Assembly (NCBI GenBank): GCA_009692665.1
Contig: SHYT01000011.1
Span: 1 to 45,846 of the forward strand
Source of the DNA: Dehalococcoidia bacterium
GTDB lineage: Bacteria; Chloroflexota; Dehalococcoidia; Lucifugimonadales; SHYT01
DNA length: 45,846 bases
Direction: 5' to 3'
Positions 8,877 through 20,042 of the stretch are shown piece by piece. The first letter of the stretch is position 1. Every line of letters begins with the position of its first letter. A model generated the notes under the pieces. The model searched no databases, was not told the DNA's origin, and saw nothing but the letters and a program-made list of their open reading frames with translations. Both the position numbers and the translations under genes were made by a program.

Positions 8877-9412
8877 GTGGTGCAACCTCCTTTTCTCATT
8901 CCCTCTGAAGGGATAATGGAAAGTAGCATGCTCTATACAAAGTGTCAAGAATTCGTCATTAATTGAAATAACGTAACGGAAGCCATCTAGTCGGCAGGAA
9001 GTGAAATTAGTTTGCCCGGAATGCCTCAATGTGCACATAAATATATTTTTTGATACGAATTTAGTAGAGCGAAAGAGATTTCGGACGATTTTATACTGTA
9101 TTTATTTTCGCTTGGCACTTTCTGAATCGTATTTCGGCTCTTATATCGCCTTGCCGTATAGCGATAGCAGCCAATTTCTCACGGATGTATAGCGAAATCA
9201 TTCGACTGGCACTTCTATTGGTCATTACACACCACGTGCTTCTAGTCGCTCGATTCTCCAAGCTTGGACTTTCAGTACAAGGAAGGCTAGTCTTGATGCA
9301 CAAGAAAAACCCTAATCGACCTGGCAGAGCATTGCAGCCGGAACAGTTTTTTCTTTCCCTCCAATGCGATAATGCTCCTATCTATAGCGCGTGACGCAGC
9401 TTTCGGAGTCCT
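8877..9412. other. AT-rich gap without a supported gene
   Basis: About 0.5 kb, clearly more AT-rich than its surroundings, especially 9030-9200. Frames of 60-70 codons occur on both strands but lack ribosome binding sites and recognisable protein features. It must hold the promoters of the divergent Zn-ribbon gene and the small gene trio that follows. I see no tRNA, repeat or hairpin that stands out. Confidence 0.5.
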
Positions 9413-9787
9413 ATGGGCATCAGCCGCAGGCAAACATGGCCGAATATGGAGAAGCTGTTGGCTACGCGCCCCCGGCGCGACTTGCCCGTCGTATTGCGCC
9501 GGGGCAAGCAAGGGATCACATTGCTTAGCGGGGGCAAGGCGCTTACGCACTGCTATACCACAAAGAACGGGCTGAAGTGCGCAGAGCTAGTGGCAGAGGC
9601 GCTTGGTGTGGAGTTGCCCACCGTAGGTCAGCAAGTAGAGACGAAGGTGCCTACCGCAGTGGCCTACCGCGCTGTCTCATTGTCTTCACTGGACTTGCGT
9701 ATTCCGGGCATCGAAGTGCTGGTGGATCGCCTCCTTGAGGATGCGGCGTTCCAGCGTGCGCGTGCCGCTGAACCTCCTGCGGAGTAA
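9413..9787 (+). CDS. Hypothetical protein
   Basis: A 124-residue protein that I do not recognise. The N-terminal part is basic (RRGKQGITLLSGGKALTH), the middle contains a possible helix (LKCAELVAEALGVELP), and the C-terminal third reads LRIPGIEVLVDRLLEDAAFQ. No membrane segment or signal peptide is visible. An internal ATG (MEKLLATRPRR, 9446) could be the true start. It is followed after 7 bases by the next small gene, and all three small genes share one terminator, suggesting one transcript. Confidence 0.55.
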   Translation: MGISRRQTWPNMEKLLATRPRRDLPVVLRRGKQGITLLSGGKALTHCYTTKNGLKCAELVAEALGVELPTVGQQVETKVPTAVAYRAVSLSSLDLRIPGIEVLVDRLLEDAAFQRARAAEPPAE

Positions 9788-9794
9788 TTTGCCT

Positions 9795-10052
9795 ATGGAA
9801 GATACAGAGTTTCTCCAGCGCATGAAAGATCGCATCCAGGAATCATCTGGGCGGGCAGTTGAGGTAGAGCTTGGCGAGCAAGGTGCATTTGAGCTGGATA
9901 TTCAACGGCCCATTCCTAAGGTATTGTTGGGCCGGGACGTACTAGACTTCCCTGGACGCGCCAGGATGCTGATGCAGTACACCATCCTCTGTCTCCGCGA
10001 GCGGCGGCACGTAGAGCAGGAGGAATTCTTGCAGTTCCTGTCCCGCAATTGA
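9795..10052 (+). CDS. Hypothetical protein
   Basis: An 85-residue protein of unknown function: MEDTEFLQRMKDRIQESSG, a beta-rich middle (VEVELGEQGAFELDIQRPIPKV), and a helical end (RARMLMQYTILCLRERRHVE). Cytoplasmic by appearance. The start is placed at 9795 because GGAG overlapping the previous stop codon serves as ribosome binding site; a frame from 9735 would overlap the previous gene and adds an Arg-rich unconserved stretch. It is the middle gene of a trio. Confidence 0.6.
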   Translation: MEDTEFLQRMKDRIQESSGRAVEVELGEQGAFELDIQRPIPKVLLGRDVLDFPGRARMLMQYTILCLRERRHVEQEEFLQFLSRN

Positions 10053-10101
10053 AGGATTATTCCGCCAAGATAGTCCCTTAACGACCGCACAGGAGAAAAG
10101 T

Positions 10102-10377
10102 ATGGCTGACGGCATCACAATCAAACAGAGTACCGAAGGCACACGCATTGAGGCGCAATGCGAGCACCAGAATGGGCTTCTTTATATTGTGCCAGGCGAG
10201 ATGTCTTGGGTCTGCCCGGATGGAACGCGGCATGCGCACAGTTTGGCGGGGTTCTTTAAAGAGTTGGGCCGCCTGGACGATCCTCGGGTAGCAAAGCTTA
10301 TGCAACGCTGGGGACTCTATTTCCGCGAGCGCCCCTTGGAAGTGAAGGCGGAGCAGGGCAAGCCCGCAACCCCATAG
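10102..10377 (+). CDS. Hypothetical protein
   Basis: A 91-residue protein with no family that I recognise. Notable features are a Cys-His pair (EAQCEHQNG), the segment MSWVCPDGTRHAHSLAGFFKELG, and a C-terminal basic tail. The Cys and His residues could bind metal, but no standard motif is complete. A good ribosome binding site (AGGAGAAAAGT before ATG) supports translation. It is the last gene of the trio, ending just before a strong terminator. Confidence 0.65.
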   Translation: MADGITIKQSTEGTRIEAQCEHQNGLLYIVPGEMSWVCPDGTRHAHSLAGFFKELGRLDDPRVAKLMQRWGLYFRERPLEVKAEQGKPATP

Positions 10378-10396
10378 TCCCGCGCAACTCAGGACG

Positions 10397-10431
10397 CAAA
10401 AGCCGCTCGTGAGAACCACGAGCGGCTTTTG
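10397..10431. terminator. Bidirectional intrinsic terminator
   Basis: A perfect 15-bp stem (arms 10397-10411 and 10417-10431) with a 5-base loop, flanked by A-runs and T-runs, lies between the convergent small gene trio and ftsH. Confidence 0.88.
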
Positions 10432-10447
10432 TTTTTGCGAGTACTTG

Positions 10448-12670
<2,223 letters not shown>

Positions 12671-12782
12671 TGAGTTCCTCGGTCCGGGCCTTGCCGCCTG
12701 CGGTTTTTACTCTTTTATGATACCCTAGGCCTTCCTTTTGGTAAACCCAACCTTGGATTCCGTGAGGGCTCCCGGGGCGGTG

Positions 12783-13220
12783 TCATGCGACGCTGTCGAC
12801 TTCCATGACGATCTTGGGCGGATGGACCAGCGTGCGATGCACGGGGCAGTGGTCTGCGATTTGCGCCAGGCGCTCCTTCTGTTCTGCGGTGAGGGCGCCC
12901 TTGAGGACGACGTAGATGTGGATAAGGTCGTTGGGGGCGTCCCCGGCTTGATTTGGGGCTAGTGTCTCCTGCGTACGGGGCAGACGTTCGTGGCTCAGCT
13001 CAACGTCCACGGCGTCCAGCGGCCACTGATGCCTACGGGCGTACAAGAGGATGGTCATGGCGGTGCAACCGCCAAGGGAAGCCAGCAGCAGCTCAAAGGG
13101 CTGCGGGCCCTGGTTGTCGCCGCCTTCGTCCGTGGGTTCGTCGGCGGTGAGGGTGTGGTCTCGGGCCGTGATACGGAGGGCTAGCTTGCTGCCCAGGCTC
13201 TCCACGCGGACTGCTTCCAT
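12783..13220 (-). CDS. OsmC family protein (peroxide-reducing thiol enzyme family)
   Basis: A 145-residue OsmC/Ohr-like protein. The two family cysteines are present: one in SLGGCTAMTILLYARRHQWPLD and one in IADHCPVHRTL. In the family the first is the peroxidatic cysteine and the pair cycles between thiol and disulfide. The N-terminal beta-rich part (ITARDHTLTADEP, GPQPFELLLASLGG) is typical of the YhfA/OsmC branch rather than of Ohr. The start at 13220 has a strong GGAGG ribosome binding site; a longer frame to 13295 is unlikely. It faces the divergent mutS2 gene across about 240 bases in which I see no further gene. Confidence 0.85.
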   Translation of the reverse strand: MEAVRVESLGSKLALRITARDHTLTADEPTDEGGDNQGPQPFELLLASLGGCTAMTILLYARRHQWPLDAVDVELSHERLPRTQETLAPNQAGDAPNDLIHIYVVLKGALTAEQKERLAQIADHCPVHRTLVHPPKIVMEVDSVA

Positions 13221-13457
13221 AATTGCCTCCTGATCCGTTGAGGGGGACGTTGCTCTCATATTGTACGCTCGGTGATGCACCCAGCCGCGTGTCAAATGGC
13301 ACGTGTGTGACGGGCTGGTGAGGTGCCGCCGAAACTGGCTCGCGCAGGGCTCACCCAGGACTCACTACCAGTGACGGGTGGCCCATTGGCTTCGGCGGGG
13401 GGGTGGATACAGGTTGGCGGGGAAAGCCGATAGAATAAGGGGAAGGTTTTCTTAGAA

Positions 13458-15911
13458 ATGGGTATGACACAACGCGCGCCGGTCCATCGATTGCCCACGC
13501 CAGAGGAACAGCGGCACAAATCGCTGGTGCTGCTGGAGTTCACGGAGGTGCGCCAGCGCCTAGCCCGGCATGCCGCGTGGGTGCTGGGGCAGGAACTGGT
13601 GGCGGTGCTGGAACCGGCGTACTCGATTGCAGACGTGCAGCGGTTGGGGGCGGAGGCGGCGGAGGCTAGAACGCTGCTGTCGGCTGGCACGGACTTGGAC
13701 TTGCGCGAGGCGGTGGACATCCGGCCGCACCTGGAGCGGGCTGAAAAGGCGGGGATGCTGTCCGGGCAGGAGCTATGGGAAGTTGCCGTGACGCTGCTTT
13801 GCATCCACCAGTCGCGCCAGGCGCTGGTGCGGCGGCGGGCGGTGTGCCCGCTACTGTCAGAGATGGCGGCGGAAATCCCGGAGATGGACAAGCGGGCGCA
13901 ATCGATTACGAAGGCGATTGGGCCGAACGGCGAGGTGATGGACCACGCGTCGCCGGAGCTGCGGGACCTGCGGGTTGAGGTGCGCGTTGCGTACCACCGG
14001 CTAGAAGAGCACCTGACGCGGATGATGCGGTCATCGCTGGCGGAAGACGCGCTCCAGGAGCAGCTGGTCACGGAGCGGAACGGCAGACTGGTGCTGATGG
14101 TGAAGTCGGGCATGCGGCACCGGTTGCCGGGGCTGGTGCACGACACATCGGAAAGCGGCGCGACGGCGTTTATTGAACCGATGTCAGCGATCCCGTTGGG
14201 GAACCGGTGGCACGAGGCGCGGGCGGCGGAGCAGCGCGAGGTGCAGCGGATTCTGCGAGAGCTTTCCGAAGAGGTGGCGGAGTACGCGTTGGAGACGTTG
14301 CAGGCTATGGGCGTCGTGGCGTACCTGGACCTGGTAATGGCGAAAGCCAAGTACGGGGCGGCGCTGCACGCGCTGCCCAGCCCGGTGCCGGTGAGCGAGG
14401 ATAAGACTGCGCATCTGGTAGACGCGCGACATCCACTGCTAGGCCAATACGTAGTTCCCCTGTCGATAGCGCTGGGGCCGAACGAGGCGGTGCTGCAGAA
14501 GCCCGTGCCGGGGTGGAACGTGCTTCTGATTACCGGGCCGAACGCGGGCGGCAAGACGGTGTCACTGAAGACTGTAGGCTTGCTGGCACTGATGAACCAG
14601 GCAGGGTTGCAATTGCCGGTGAACGCCGGGACGACGCTGCCGGTATTCGACACCGTGCTGGCGGACATCGGCGACCAGCAGAGCATTCAGCAATCGCTCT
14701 CCAGCTTCACATCACACGTCACGTCCGTGCAGGCGATTCTCCGTGATGCGACGGGGCAATCGCTGGTGCTGCTGGACGAGCTTGGGGCGAGCACGGACCC
14801 GGAGGAGGGCTCGGCGCTGGCTAAAGCCGTATTAGAAGAACTGTGCGACCGCGGCGTGACGGTGATTGCGACCACGCATTACCGTGACGTTGCCGCATTT
14901 GCGCAAGAACACCCAGGCATGATGAACGCGAGCGTGGAGCTTGACCCCGCGACACTCTCACCGACGTACCGGATGAGCATAGGACTGCCCGGACGGAGCT
15001 ACGCGCTGGCAATTGCCTCGCGCGTGGGGTTCCAGCCGTCGGTGCTGGAGCGGGCGCGGGCGATGCTGCCGGAAGGGACGCGGCGGCTGGAAACGCTGCT
15101 CCTAGAAGTGCAGGCGGAGCGGCAAGCAGCGGCCGAGGCCCGGCGGCAGGCGCAGGAGGCCTCAGAGCAAGCCGAGGCGACGAAGGCGGAACTGGAAGCG
15201 CGGCTCGCAGACGTAGAGTCGGAACGGGCGAAGCTGCTTGAGAACGCGCAACGCGACATGGAACGGCGCATTGCGGAGCTGGCGCACCAGATTACCGAGA
15301 CAGAGGAAGCGCTGAAGGCCGCCCGTGCGAGCGCGTGGTTGCCAAACGTGCCGGGGGCGATTCAGCAGGCGCGACAGACGGCAGCGCAGTTGCAAGAGAA
15401 GGTGACATCGCCGGAGTGGAAGCCGCCGGAGCCGGACCGTGAGGCGTGGCTGGCCACACTGAAGGCCGGGGACGCCGTGCGGATTAAAGGGTTCCACGTT
15501 GATGGTCGGATTATTTCGACGTCGGACTCACGCGGGTCGGCGCAGGTGCAGCTTGGCGGGTTGCGAATGCGGGTGCAGACGAACCAGCTAGAGCCGCCGC
15601 CTGGTGTTTCGACCAGGATTGCTCACGTGATTCCAGAGAACTCCGACCTCGCACGGCTGCGCCGCGCTGAGGTGGAGCAGGAGATGGACATTCGCGGTAA
15701 GCGGGTGGACGATGCGCTGCGTGAAATGGAAACGTTCCTAGACCAGTCGATGCTGCAGGGGCTGGGGCAGGTGCGGATTATTCACGGTACGGGGACGGGG
15801 GCGCTCCGGCAGGCGCTCCGTGACCGGCTGAGCCAGCACCCGCTGGTGCGCAAGTGGGTGCCCGGCGACGGCCGGCAGAGCGACGGTGTCACGCTGGTGA
15901 CGCTCACTTAG
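13458..15911 (+). CDS. mutS2: MutS2 / RqcU family ATPase with Smr domain
   Basis: An 817-residue MutS-family ATPase without the mismatch-recognition domain. Known roles in the family are suppression of recombination and, in Bacillus, rescue of collided ribosomes. The N-terminal core begins SLVLLEFTEVRQRLARHA. The ATPase has Walker A GPNAGGKT (about residue 359), then SIQQSLSSFTSHV, Walker B LVLLDELGASTDPEEGSALA and TTHY. A long charged coiled coil, rich in Glu, Ala and Arg, spans roughly residues 530-640. A KOW-like segment is followed by the C-terminal Smr nuclease-like domain with MDIRGKRVDDAL and IIHGTGTGALR. Length and domain order are normal. The gene stands alone. Confidence 0.95.
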   Translation: MGMTQRAPVHRLPTPEEQRHKSLVLLEFTEVRQRLARHAAWVLGQELVAVLEPAYSIADVQRLGAEAAEARTLLSAGTDLDLREAVDIRPHLERAEKAGMLSGQELWEVAVTLLCIHQSRQALVRRRAVCPLLSEMAAEIPEMDKRAQSITKAIGPNGEVMDHASPELRDLRVEVRVAYHRLEEHLTRMMRSSLAEDALQEQLVTERNGRLVLMVKSGMRHRLPGLVHDTSESGATAFIEPMSAIPLGNRWHEARAAEQREVQRILRELSEEVAEYALETLQAMGVVAYLDLVMAKAKYGAALHALPSPVPVSEDKTAHLVDARHPLLGQYVVPLSIALGPNEAVLQKPVPGWNVLLITGPNAGGKTVSLKTVGLLALMNQAGLQLPVNAGTTLPVFDTVLADIGDQQSIQQSLSSFTSHVTSVQAILRDATGQSLVLLDELGASTDPEEGSALAKAVLEELCDRGVTVIATTHYRDVAAFAQEHPGMMNASVELDPATLSPTYRMSIGLPGRSYALAIASRVGFQPSVLERARAMLPEGTRRLETLLLEVQAERQAAAEARRQAQEASEQAEATKAELEARLADVESERAKLLENAQRDMERRIAELAHQITETEEALKAARASAWLPNVPGAIQQARQTAAQLQEKVTSPEWKPPEPDREAWLATLKAGDAVRIKGFHVDGRIISTSDSRGSAQVQLGGLRMRVQTNQLEPPPGVSTRIAHVIPENSDLARLRRAEVEQEMDIRGKRVDDALREMETFLDQSMLQGLGQVRIIHGTGTGALRQALRDRLSQHPLVRKWVPGDGRQSDGVTLVTLT

Positions 15912-16068
15912 GACTAATGCGCGCGCGAAGCTGAGATGCGGCGCGGAAGGTGCTAGCGACACACTACTGGGGCGGCTTACTAGATTAAACTGTGTCCACA
16001 AGCTTGAAGTCTAGCCCACGAGATACTTGCCCGCGAATACCCACTTATTTCTAAGCGGGAGCAATCAC

Positions 16069-16467
16069 ATGAAAACGGTGTGGAAGCCAACCCTCTTTGT
16101 TGTGCTTAATGCACTATTCTTCTTCATATCGTTAGCAATAACACTTATGCACTTGGATGTTTATACAGGTAAGCAGGAAGACCCTCTGGGACTCTTAGGC
16201 ATCATTCCCGCTGATATCGCCTTTGTTGCAATTGGATTAGGGTTGTTTGCCATAGGCGGATACTTTCATATCTCGACAGCCAACAAGTTGCTGCCCTTTG
16301 TGGCGGCATTAGGCTTTCTCGTCGCACTATTGTTTGAGAGCGAATACGCACGGCCAAAATTTTTGCTCGGTCTTTCGATTGGCATCGTACTCTGTATAGC
16401 TATCGTAGTGACAACGGTGCAGACTTTGATGTCCAGCAGGACAAAACGACAGGGTGTCAACAGATAG
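16069..16467 (+). CDS. Small multi-pass membrane protein of unknown function
   Basis: A 132-residue protein with four predicted hydrophobic segments, roughly residues 7-27 (LFVVLNALFFFISLAITLM), 45-65, 75-92 and 102-122, and a short basic C-terminus (SSRTKRQGVNR). No family recognised. The start at 16069 is chosen because GGGAG lies 7 bases upstream and the membrane segment follows at a normal distance; a TTG at 16027 is an alternative. It is a lone gene between mutS2 and the convergent cysS. Confidence 0.6.
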   Translation: MKTVWKPTLFVVLNALFFFISLAITLMHLDVYTGKQEDPLGLLGIIPADIAFVAIGLGLFAIGGYFHISTANKLLPFVAALGFLVALLFESEYARPKFLLGLSIGIVLCIAIVVTTVQTLMSSRTKRQGVNR

Positions 16468-16562
16468 ACGCAGGTGGCCGAGTTCGTTAGCTGCGGAGAC
16501 TCCTCATCCCTCGGCATGACAGTGGGACGTGGATAACAAAGGCCATGCGCCCTCGTCGATGT

Positions 16563-17921
16563 CTAGCCGCCGAATTTCCACTTCGTCCCCTGCGCCGAGT
16601 CCTCTAGCACCACGCCCAACGCTTGGAGCTTTTGGCGGACGCCATCGGCGAGGGTGAACTGTTGGGAGGTGCGGAGCTCTTTGCGCAGCTCCACCAGTAT
16701 TTCGATGAACGGGTCAGCGGAGGCGTCACGCTTGGCAGGCCTGAGGTGGAGGCCGAGGATGTCCGCCATTTCAATGAGTCCGGCTTGCCCGGCGGCCACG
16801 GCCTGGCCTGCCAAGCGGGCGCGGTAGATTTCGCTGGTGAGGTCAAACATGGCGGCGAGGGCTTGCGGCGTGTTCAGGTCGTTGTCCATGGCGTCGGTGA
16901 AGCGCCTGCGGAACGGTGCGGCGTCCACTTCCGCCCCCGTGTCCTGGGTTGGCTCCAGCGCGCCGCGCAGGCGGTCGAGCGCGCGGTTCTGGGCGGTGAC
17001 GTTCTCTTCGCTGTAGGCCAGCGGGCTGCGGTAGTGCGAGGACAGGAAGAAGAGGCGGAGCGCTTCCGGAGTATAGCGGTCGAGGGCGTCGCGGCAGGTG
17101 ATGAGGTTGCCCAGCGACTTGCTCATCTTCTGCTCGCCAAGGGTCAGCAGGCCATTGTGCGCCCAGAAGCGGGCGAATGGGGCGACGCCGGTGAACGCTT
17201 CCGTCTGGGCGATTTCGTTCTCATGGTGCGGGAAGATGAGGTCTTGCCCGCCACCGTGGATGTCGATTTGCGTGCCCAGGTAGCGGAGCGACATGGCGGA
17301 GCATTCGATGTGCCAGCCGGGGCGACCGGGCCCCCACGGGCTGGGCCAGAACGGCTCGCCGGCTTTGCTGGCTTTCCAGAGGGCGAAGTCGCCGGGGCTT
17401 TCCTTCTTTTCGCCGGGGTCCACACGCGCGCCGGCGAGCATTTCGTCCAACTTGCGGTGGCTGAGCGCGCCGTAGGGGCGGAAGTGCTCCACGCGGTAGT
17501 AGACGTCGCCTTCTGAAGCATAGGCGAAGTTCTTCTCAACGAGATCTTCAATGACGTCAATGATGTAGGGAATTTCGACGGTGGCGAGCGGGTACACGTC
17601 GGCGCGGAGGATGCCGAGGCGGTCCATGACCTCGTAGTAGTCAGCGATGTACTTCTGGGCGAGCTGCACCGTGCCGATGCCTTGCTGTTTGGCACGGGCG
17701 ATGATCTTATCGTCAATGTCCGTGAAGTTCTGGATGTGGCGGACGCGGTAGCCCAGGTGCTGGAGGTAGCGGCGGAGCACGTCGAAGTAGATGTAGCTCA
17801 TGGCGTGGCCAATGTGGGACTCCGAGTACGGCGTGATGCCGCAGACGTACATGCGGACAGCGGCGCCGTCGAGCGGTGCGAATTCTTGCTTTTGGGCTGT
17901 TCGGGTGTCATAGAGCTTCAT
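16563..17921 (-). CDS. cysS: Cysteine--tRNA ligase
   Basis: Charges tRNA-Cys with cysteine in the cytoplasm. The 452-residue class I synthetase has MYVCGITPYSESHIGHAMSY with zinc ligand Cys27 and the HIGH motif (36-39), the additional zinc ligands Cys207, His232 and Glu236 (WHIECSAM, FPHHENEIAQ), and KMSKS at 265-269. The first motif is usually VCGPTVYD; here it is VCGITPYSES, a variant also reminiscent of MshC-type ligases. The full length and the C-terminal anticodon-binding helices fit CysS better. It is the last gene of the PIN/TRAM-ispD-ispF-cysS run. Its product would set the charged tRNA-Cys level sensed by the Cys leader peptides that lie nearby on the other strand. Confidence 0.93.
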   Translation of the reverse strand: MKLYDTRTAQKQEFAPLDGAAVRMYVCGITPYSESHIGHAMSYIYFDVLRRYLQHLGYRVRHIQNFTDIDDKIIARAKQQGIGTVQLAQKYIADYYEVMDRLGILRADVYPLATVEIPYIIDVIEDLVEKNFAYASEGDVYYRVEHFRPYGALSHRKLDEMLAGARVDPGEKKESPGDFALWKASKAGEPFWPSPWGPGRPGWHIECSAMSLRYLGTQIDIHGGGQDLIFPHHENEIAQTEAFTGVAPFARFWAHNGLLTLGEQKMSKSLGNLITCRDALDRYTPEALRLFFLSSHYRSPLAYSEENVTAQNRALDRLRGALEPTQDTGAEVDAAPFRRRFTDAMDNDLNTPQALAAMFDLTSEIYRARLAGQAVAAGQAGLIEMADILGLHLRPAKRDASADPFIEILVELRKELRTSQQFTLADGVRQKLQALGVVLEDSAQGTKWKFGG

Positions 17922-17935
17922 AGAACTTTCACCAC

Positions 17936-18415
17936 TTACACTTTTGTGATCATTGCCACCGCGTGTGCCGCTATGCCTTCCCCGCGGCCCTCAAATCCTA
18001 GGCCATCGGTGGTCTTGGCTTTGATGCTGACGCTGTCCAAGCCCACGCCAAGTCGAGCCGCGACCGCCTGGCGCATGGGCTCGATGAAGGGCTTGAACAC
18101 GGGGGCCTGCGCCACAATGGTGACGTCGGTATTGTGCACCCGCCAGCCGTGGCGTCGCAAGAGGGCGGCGGCTTGCTCCAGGAGCAGGAGGCTGCTGATG
18201 CCGCGGTAGCGCTCGTCGCTGGACGGGAAGTGCGTGCCGATGTCGCCAAGGGCGGCGGCGCCTAGGAGGGCGTCGATGAGAGCGTGGAGGAGGACGTCGC
18301 CGTCGCTGTGGCCTTGCAGGCCTTTGTCGAACGGCACGGTGACGCCGCCGAGGATCAGCGGGCGGCCTGCCACAAGCGGGTGCACGTCGTAGCCAATGCC
18401 AACGCGGTCGGTCAT
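17936..18415 (-). CDS. ispF: 2-C-methyl-D-erythritol 2,4-cyclodiphosphate synthase IspF
   Basis: Fifth step of the MEP isoprenoid pathway; forms the cyclic diphosphate with release of CMP. The 159-residue protein has the metal ligands in GIGYDVHPL (Asp8, His10) and LQGHSDGDVLLHAL (His42), followed by GDIGTHFPSSDERYRG and the C-terminal KAKTTDGLGFEGRGEGIAAHAV. Its start overlaps the end of ispD by four bases (ATGA), a sign of translational coupling. Fused IspDF proteins exist; here the two are separate. Confidence 0.96.
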   Translation of the reverse strand: MTDRVGIGYDVHPLVAGRPLILGGVTVPFDKGLQGHSDGDVLLHALIDALLGAAALGDIGTHFPSSDERYRGISSLLLLEQAAALLRRHGWRVHNTDVTIVAQAPVFKPFIEPMRQAVAARLGVGLDSVSIKAKTTDGLGFEGRGEGIAAHAVAMITKV

Positions 18416-19155
18416 GCGTTTGCCTTGGCGGGACGCGCCTGGGACGCACGCAAGAGGGCTTCCACAATGAGCAGGTCTTCCGGCGTGGTGACCTTGATGT
18501 TGGCGCGCGAGCCTTCGAACACGCGGACGGTGATGCCAAGCGCCTCCACCATCCCAGCGTCGTCCGTGGCGTCGGCTTGCGATGCGACGTGGGCGCGGGT
18601 GAGGACGTCACGTGAGAAGATCTGCGGCGTTTGCGCGGCCCACAGTTCCGAGCGGTCCGGCGTGCGGATGACGCGGCCCGACTTGTCTACGACTTTGATG
18701 GTGTCGGCGACGGCGACGGAGGCGACGGAGGCGCCGGTTTCCAGCGTGGCTTCCAGGCCGCGGCTGAGCATGTCGGCGGTGACGCATGGGCGCGCGCCGT
18801 CGTGGACGACGACCCAGCGGACGGCGGGTGAGAGCGCGGCGAGGCCGTTGCGGACGGAGTCCTGGCGTCGAGCGCCACCGGCGCAGACGGCGCGCACTTT
18901 GACGTACGCGTTGCGGCGCACGAGCTCGCGGCCCAGGTCGAGCACGGGGGTGCTGAGGACAAGGACGATTTCATCTATAAGCGGATGCGCGCTGAAGGCT
19001 TCCAGGCTGTAGGCGATGAGGGGCTTGCCCAGAACGGGGGCGAAAATTTTGTCCGTGCCTGACATGCGGGTGCGCTGGCCTGCGGCGACGATGATAGCGC
19101 CGACGGGGCCCGAGAGTTTTTGGCGAAGAGCGACTTGGGTGGTCATGCGCAACAT
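18412..19155 (-). CDS. ispD: 2-C-methyl-D-erythritol 4-phosphate cytidylyltransferase IspD
   Basis: Third step of the MEP pathway; makes CDP-methylerythritol. The 247-residue protein carries the nucleotide-binding start GAIIVAAGQRTRMSGTDKIF, GKPLIAYSLEAF, RRQDSVRNGL, VVVHDGARPCV and the C-terminal TTPEDLLIVEALL typical of the family. The start may be ATG at 19155 or the second ATG at 19146; neither has a strong ribosome binding site. It lies 35 bases after the PIN/TRAM gene and overlaps ispF. Confidence 0.95.
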   Translation of the reverse strand: MLRMTTQVALRQKLSGPVGAIIVAAGQRTRMSGTDKIFAPVLGKPLIAYSLEAFSAHPLIDEIVLVLSTPVLDLGRELVRRNAYVKVRAVCAGGARRQDSVRNGLAALSPAVRWVVVHDGARPCVTADMLSRGLEATLETGASVASVAVADTIKVVDKSGRVIRTPDRSELWAAQTPQIFSRDVLTRAHVASQADATDDAGMVEALGITVRVFEGSRANIKVTTPEDLLIVEALLRASQARPAKANA

Positions 19156-19190
19156 TCTAGCAGGCGCTTGGGATGGCGGGCCGAAGGCGG

Positions 19191-20042
19191 CTAGGTCGCG
19201 CCGCGAGGCTGGGCGAAGATGATGCGGCCGGTAGCGGTCTGGAGAACGCGGCTGACGGTAACATCCAACTGGGTGTTCAAGAAGCGGCGGCCGCCTTCGA
19301 TGACGACCATCGTGCCGTCGTCCAGGAAGCCTATGCCCTGGCCCAGTTCACGGCCTTCCTGCACGACTCGCAGTGTGAGGTCTTCACCGGGCATGACTAC
19401 CTGGCGAAGGGCATTGGCGAGTTCGTTGACGTTCAGAACTTTGACTCCATGCAGCTCAGCGGCGCGGTTGAGGTTGAAGTCAGTAGTGAGGAGCGGCGCG
19501 CTCATCTGCTTGGCGAACAGGACGAGACGAGCGTCCACATCTACGCCGTTCTCGTAGGGAACATCGATGATTTCAATGGGCACGCGAGACTCCTTGTTGT
19601 TGAGCCGTCCCAGGACATCAAGGCCACGGCGGCCCCGGTTGCGGCGTAGCGGGTCGGTGGAATCGGCGATGTGGCGGAGCTCGTCCAGGATGAAACTAGG
19701 GATGAAGAAGGTGCCTGAAATGAATCCACTGGTGGCTAGGTCGGCGATGCGGCCATCGATGATGGCGCTGGTGTCCACGACGATGGCGTGCGAGTCATGG
19801 CCGGCGATCCCACGTAGGAAAGGAAGGGTCTCCTGGAGGCCACGGCGCTTCCAGAGTGCCAGTCCAGCGCCCAGCGCGCCAAGGCCGAGGCTGACAAATA
19901 TAGGGATAACCCAGGAATTCCTGCCGGGAATGGCAGAGAGCGGCGGGTAGAGGAGAACCCCGGCGACCAGCCCTGCCAGGAGACCACTACACGTTAGAAG
20001 AAATGTAGATGTTCCTGACCTATCCGGATCGCGCCCTTTCAT
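19191..20042 (-). CDS. Membrane-anchored PIN-TRAM domain protein (YacL-like)
   Basis: A 283-residue protein with two N-terminal membrane segments (about residues 13-36 and 45-62), then a PIN nuclease-like domain with the acidic residues in VVDTSAIIDGRIADL, FILDELRHIAD, VDARLVLFAK and LLTTDFNLNRAAEL. A C-terminal TRAM domain follows (GEDLTLRVVQEGRELGQGIGFLDDGTMVVI). This matches Bacillus YacL, whose role is not well defined, and the position ahead of ispD is also conserved there. The start at 20042 follows GAGAGGGTC; the longer frame to 20102 adds an unconserved hydrophilic stretch. Confidence 0.9.
   Translation of the reverse strand: MKGRDPDRSGTSTFLLTCSGLLAGLVAGVLLYPPLSAIPGRNSWVIPIFVSLGLGALGAGLALWKRRGLQETLPFLRGIAGHDSHAIVVDTSAIIDGRIADLATSGFISGTFFIPSFILDELRHIADSTDPLRRNRGRRGLDVLGRLNNKESRVPIEIIDVPYENGVDVDARLVLFAKQMSAPLLTTDFNLNRAAELHGVKVLNVNELANALRQVVMPGEDLTLRVVQEGRELGQGIGFLDDGTMVVIEGGRRFLNTQLDVTVSRVLQTATGRIIFAQPRGAT

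Noticed and set aside
9185-9394. A 69-codon frame in the AT-rich gap
   Set aside because: No ribosome binding site, no conserved look; a hydrophobic start in AT-rich DNA is expected by chance.
13292-14686. A 464-codon frame opposite mutS2
   Set aside because: Low-complexity Ser/Thr/Arg composition and no motif, whereas mutS2 has the complete ATPase signature.
16623-17516. A 297-codon frame opposite cysS
   Set aside because: Antisense shadow rich in Val, Ala and Glu; cysS has all catalytic motifs.
16563-17921. Mycothiol ligase MshC instead of CysS
   Set aside because: The VCGITPYSES motif is suggestive, but full length, the anticodon-binding end and gene order fit CysS, and no other mycothiol gene is present.
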